Shown here: in pieces, positions 5,224 to 8,173 of the stretch
Layout of the letters: every line of letters begins with the position of its first letter
Position numbering within the stretch: position 1 is the first letter of the stretch
Source: Sandaracinaceae bacterium
Lineage (GTDB): Bacteria > Myxococcota_A > Polyangia > Polyangiales > Sandaracinaceae
DNA: 8,173 bases
Assembly (NCBI GenBank): GCA_025056955.1
Contig: JANWYL010000131.1
Location: 1 to 8,173, forward strand
Reading direction: 5' to 3'
Translations under genes and position numbers: made by a program
Notes under the pieces: generated by a model
Told to the model about the DNA's origin: nothing
Databases searched by the model: none
What the model saw: the letters and a program-made list of their open reading frames with translations, nothing else

Positions 5224-6579
5224 GTGTCAGGAGTAATTCAAAAAACACCTTTGGTTGAACTCAAACAAGTTGGACGTGGAAGCGGGGTGAAGTTGTTTGC
5301 CAAATGCGAATTTTTGGGGGTGACGGGATCCGGTGAGGATCGAGTGGTGCTTCATGTGTTGAATGCAGCCGAACAGCGAGGCCTGATTCAGCAGGGCTGG
5401 ACTGTGGTTGAAGCTGCCGAAGGTGTATTGGGTGTTTCCATTGCAATGGTCTCGTCGTTGAAAGGGTACCGTGCTGTGATCGTGCTTCCCGATAAGACCA
5501 GCCACGAATGGGTGGCTGCAATCAAGGCATTTGGTGCCCGCGTTGTTCTCTGCCCAACCGCTGTTGATCCCGAAGATCCCCGTTCAACCACTTCGATTGC
5601 CCGACGGATCGCTCAAGAGACCACAAACGCTTTTTTGATCAACCACACCGAGAACGCAGACTTTGTCGAAGCGTATGCACAGGTGCTTGGGCCAGAGATT
5701 TGGGAGCAAAGCGGAGGGGAGCTCGATGTGGTGGTTGGTGGGTTGGAGAGTGGAGCGCTTCTTGTGGGAGTTGGCAAGTATTTGAAAAACAAGAAATCTT
5801 CTGTGCGCGTGGTGGGGGTGGAGCCAGTTGGGTCGGTGTATTCTGACTGGTTTCACTCTGGTAAGGTCGTAAAAACCTTTCCATACAAACTAGATGGCTT
5901 GGGTGCAGCCTGCGTTTCACCATTGGTCGATCGCAACTTGATCGATGAAGTGGTGAGGGTGGATGACAGAGAGGGCTTTCTCATGGCACGTGAGATCGCC
6001 CGATCTGAATCTCTTTTTGTTGGAGGTGCGAGTGGAGCCATCGTTGCTGGAGCTCTCCGCTACGCGCGCATGGTGAATGATCCTTCTCTCAAGGTGATGG
6101 TTGTTGTTCTTCCTGATCATGGAGCTTTTGCGCTTTCAACTGTTTTTAGCGATGAGTGGATGCGAGAAAATGGCTTCCTCGAAGACAGAGGGCTTGGAAC
6201 AGTTGCTGATCTCATGGCTCAAAGGGTAAGCAACGAGGTGATTGCGGCTCATCCAACCGATCGAATACGCGACGTGATTGGACGCATGAAGGTTCACGGT
6301 ATTTCTCAGCTTCCTGTCGTGGAAGATGGAAGGCCGATCGGAATCATCTCAGAGGTCGATCTGCTCCGATACCTTGCAGTGGGTGAGTATGGCTTAGATA
6401 GCCCAGTTGGCCCCTTGGTTGAGTATGATTATGCAACGGTTAGCCCACGAACAAGCATTGAATCGCTGCAACAATGCCTTGCCAATTCGAGGGCAGTGCT
6501 GGTTGTCGAGGATGGAAAGGTGATTGCAATCATCACCAAGATCGATCTGATCGATTACCTTGCCAGGAGAATGGGGTAA
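5224..6579 (+). CDS. Cystathionine beta-synthase-like pseudoenzyme (PLP-site lost) with C-terminal Bateman module
   Basis: The start is GTG 5224: AAAGGTGG lies 6 bases upstream and an in-frame TGA at 5200-5202 rules out anything earlier. The 451-aa protein aligns along its length with cystathionine beta-synthase. It has TPLVEL (8-13), AKCEFL (26-31), GYRAVIVLPDKTS (81-93), VRVVGVEPVGS (194-204) and VVLPD followed by FSDEWMRENGFL (294-319). Two CBS repeats lie at about 326-386 and 396-450. The PLP site, however, is gone. The family's GSVKDR is GSGEDR (35-40), with Glu38 in place of the Schiff-base Lys. The SGNTG loop is EGVLG (66-70). The GTGGT phosphate loop is ESGAL (175-179). GGSAG is GGASG (267-271), replacing the serine that contacts the pyridine nitrogen. 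Both CBS repeats keep S/T-x-x-D (S376/D379 and T438/D441), the ribose-binding motif for AdoMet or adenine nucleotides. I infer a non-catalytic, ligand-sensing dimer. It is divergent from the Hsp70-like gene and overlaps the convergent VWA gene by 25 bases. Confidence 0.9.
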   Translation: MSGVIQKTPLVELKQVGRGSGVKLFAKCEFLGVTGSGEDRVVLHVLNAAEQRGLIQQGWTVVEAAEGVLGVSIAMVSSLKGYRAVIVLPDKTSHEWVAAIKAFGARVVLCPTAVDPEDPRSTTSIARRIAQETTNAFLINHTENADFVEAYAQVLGPEIWEQSGGELDVVVGGLESGALLVGVGKYLKNKKSSVRVVGVEPVGSVYSDWFHSGKVVKTFPYKLDGLGAACVSPLVDRNLIDEVVRVDDREGFLMAREIARSESLFVGGASGAIVAGALRYARMVNDPSLKVMVVVLPDHGAFALSTVFSDEWMRENGFLEDRGLGTVADLMAQRVSNEVIAAHPTDRIRDVIGRMKVHGISQLPVVEDGRPIGIISEVDLLRYLAVGEYGLDSPVGPLVEYDYATVSPRTSIESLQQCLANSRAVLVVEDGKVIAIITKIDLIDYLARRMG

Positions 6580-8173
6580 GAGGAATCACTGGAGGTGGGG
6601 AAAAGCGCTTCGATGCTTGCACCAAGCTCCTCGTCGATTGGTAAAGGAGGCTCCCTTTCTTCAGGAAGATTGTAAAGCGCCCAGCGCACACGAAGAGGGT
6701 GTTCGACTTGAGGGAGCTCCAACCTTTCAAAGCACTGGGCAACACAGTCTTGTAGGGAAGGCGTGGCATTCCCTTTGGTTTCGATCGATTCGATTTCACC
6801 TTGGTGCCATACGAATTCAACCTCAACGCGGGCTTGGTGGGATGAGCGCCCACGCCGATCACTTCGAAAGCAATCCCTGGCGCAAGGTAAAATCTGCCGG
6901 TGCAGAGCGCGTTGTACTGACTGAGGAGGGGGTGGTTGGGTATGGTGAATGGTGGATGGGATTGGTGAGATCGAAGAGCATGTGTGAGGCACAGAAGGAA
7001 TTGCGAAGGTGGTGGGCAGAGATGGTGGACATGGAGGCAGCGAGCGAAAAGAGGGAGCAGCGATCAACCTACGAGCTGGTTGATGAATGGCAAGCAGCAG
7101 GGCGCTGAGGCTTGGTGAGGCTGGACGCACCCTCAGAGGGGTTCGGTTGATTCTTGGGATATCCGAAGGAGAAATCGGCAAAAACAGGTTGGTGAATTCA
7201 CCCGGATATAGCCACAAGTCGATCCTTTCTCTCCTTGACCACCTCAAGTGGATTGGTTGTGGTGGCATTGGAGACAGCACTTCCTTCAACCAATGATCGA
7301 GTTCCCTCGAATCAGTACTGGACATGTCCATCGCTTCCCTTGGCAAGACCAATGGCGTGGTGTGAAGAACACGAGCGAGCTCGAGGAATGGTGTTGAAGG
7401 TGGTGCGACACTGATCAAGTGCACCTTGACATTTTTTGACATCAATTCGCGAGCGCATTCGTGGTCTCCATGTGTTGGTGTGAGGCCCCCATCACCAATC
7501 CAAAAGAGATGGCTTTGAGCCGTTGAGAGAGAAGAAAGAAGGCGACACAAGGGGAGCCACCTCGTCGAACGGCCAAGATCGAGTTCATCTAGGCGATGCC
7601 ATAACTCGGGTGGCAGATCCTTTTGGAAAGAGGGTGTAAGCTCGATCGCTCGAGAAGCAAAGGCAACGGGCATGATGCGAGAGGCCGTTGGGAGCAGAGA
7701 GGTGATTCGTTGTGCAACCACAACAATGCGTTTGAGGTGAACTCCACGGGTTGAAGGACTGATGTCGATGGCAAGCACTGCATCAATTGGGTGAATGGAT
7801 GGAAGAGGCGCTTGGAGCTCGAGCCATAAACAAAGTTGATCCGCGCATGGAGCTGCCCAAGCATTCCACCAGAGCTTTCTAACCCCTGGAAGAAGAGAAG
7901 ACAACACCGTTGGCTGGCCTGGGAAGATCTCAAATGCTTCTTCTTCCCCGTACTCAAGCCCGTTAATCGTGGGTGTGCTCCACCCCTCCACTGAAAAGGT
8001 GATGGTTGGTTTGGCAACCCGCGCGTCCTGTGGTGTTGGAGGGAGATGTACGAAGGCGGCGCCACCATGGGCTTGAATTCCCATCGCAAACTCGAGGTGA
8101 GCATGCAACACACCTGGGTGAATGTTTGCATCTGCACCAACACTGCGCTTGGGGATTGGCGCGGCACGAAGCA
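6555..8173 (-). CDS. VWA-domain protein with proline-rich linker and AgmX/PglI-like C-terminus (5' end cut by window)
   Basis: The frame stays open to the right edge, and a GTG at 8111 is only one possible start. Protein-like sequence continues upstream of it, so the gene is probably 5'-truncated. Residue numbers count that GTG as 1. A VWA domain spans about 108-280 with a complete metal-binding MIDAS: DISPS (116-120), a Thr in GRSTRW (T183) and Asp in WIGDGG (D207). It should bind Mg2+ and a protein ligand. A strand-rich region (about 285-330) and a low-complexity Pro/Ser/His linker (about 354-399) follow. The C-terminal part (about 400-480), with PCARDCF, a beta-hairpin-like stretch and DCVAQCFERLELP, resembles the TonB-like AgmX/PglI C-terminal domain of myxobacteria, with paired cysteines. 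This suggests an envelope or surface protein, but no signal peptide can be checked because the N-terminus is missing. The stop overlaps the 3' end of the convergent cystathionine beta-synthase-like gene. The VWA call is firm; the C-terminal family is tentative. Confidence 0.82.
   Translation of the reverse strand, partial: LRAAPIPKRSVGADANIHPGVLHAHLEFAMGIQAHGGAAFVHLPPTPQDARVAKPTITFSVEGWSTPTINGLEYGEEEAFEIFPGQPTVLSSLLPGVRKLWWNAWAAPCADQLCLWLELQAPLPSIHPIDAVLAIDISPSTRGVHLKRIVVVAQRITSLLPTASRIMPVAFASRAIELTPSFQKDLPPELWHRLDELDLGRSTRWLPLCRLLSSLSTAQSHLFWIGDGGLTPTHGDHECARELMSKNVKVHLISVAPPSTPFLELARVLHTTPLVLPREAMDMSSTDSRELDHWLKEVLSPMPPQPIHLRWSRRERIDLWLYPGEFTNLFLPISPSDIPRINRTPLRVRPASPSLSALLLAIHQPARRLIAAPSFRSLPPCPPSLPTTFAIPSVPHTCSSISPIPSTIHHTQPPPPQSVQRALHRQILPCARDCFRSDRRGRSSHQARVEVEFVWHQGEIESIETKGNATPSLQDCVAQCFERLELPQVEHPLRVRWALYNLPEEREPPLPIDEELGASIEALFPTSSDSSYPILLAR

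Noticed and set aside
5335..5337. Loss of the PLP lysine as a simple sequencing error
   Set aside because: AAG to GAG is one base, but three other PLP-contact sites are independently altered, so a single error cannot explain the pattern.
7589..8167. Minus-strand open frame of 192 codons in another frame of the VWA gene
   Set aside because: The frame carrying the MIDAS motifs is the coding one; this is an out-of-frame shadow on the same strand.
1..8173. tRNA, rRNA, CRISPR, transposon or prophage signals
   Set aside because: No cloverleaf-like segment, regular direct-repeat array, transposase or integrase motif, or terminal inverted repeats were seen on either strand.

Overview
The window has seven protein-coding genes and almost no spare DNA. 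It looks like chromosomal sequence from a Myxococcota-type (deltaproteobacteria-like) bacterium. That is inferred from a cysteine-rich lipoprotein with an IgGFc-binding-type domain and from a von Willebrand A (VWA) protein whose C-terminus resembles the AgmX/PglI domain; both are common in that group. I see no rRNA, tRNA, CRISPR array, insertion sequence or other mobile element.

Layout, left to right: (1) a 5'-truncated lipoprotein gene on + (1-2070). (2) A minus-strand pair: an SCP2-type sterol/lipid-carrier protein (3228-3551), then a class III CoA-transferase-fold protein with the full alpha-methylacyl-CoA racemase catalytic set (2075-3223). This pair is read from a promoter near 3593-3620 that has a near-perfect 16-bp palindrome next to it. 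(3) A small plus-strand coiled-coil, phasin-like protein (3667-3963), transcribed divergently from the pair. (4) A minus-strand Hsp70 relative that is only the ATPase domain (3960-5123). (5) Divergent from it, a plus-strand cystathionine beta-synthase homologue with a C-terminal Bateman (CBS-pair) module (5224-6579). (6) A minus-strand VWA protein that runs off the right edge (6555-8173).

Genes alternate in direction, and each convergent junction is minimal: a 4-base gap, a 4-base overlap in which one CTAG supplies both stop codons, and a 25-base overlap. There is no room for conventional intergenic terminators.

The most striking gene is the cystathionine beta-synthase homologue. The fold signature is retained over its length, and both Bateman repeats keep the S/T-x-x-D nucleotide-binding motif. 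However, the PLP Schiff-base lysine, the asparagine loop, the phosphate-binding Gly/Thr loop and the serine that contacts the PLP ring are all replaced. It reads as a PLP-free pseudoenzyme that may have become a nucleotide or AdoMet sensor, beside an Hsp70-type ATPase with no substrate-binding domain. The SCP2-racemase pair points to branched-chain or sterol-derived acyl-CoA metabolism. Whether the lipid genes and the pseudoenzyme/Hsp70 pair cooperate cannot be told from sequence alone.
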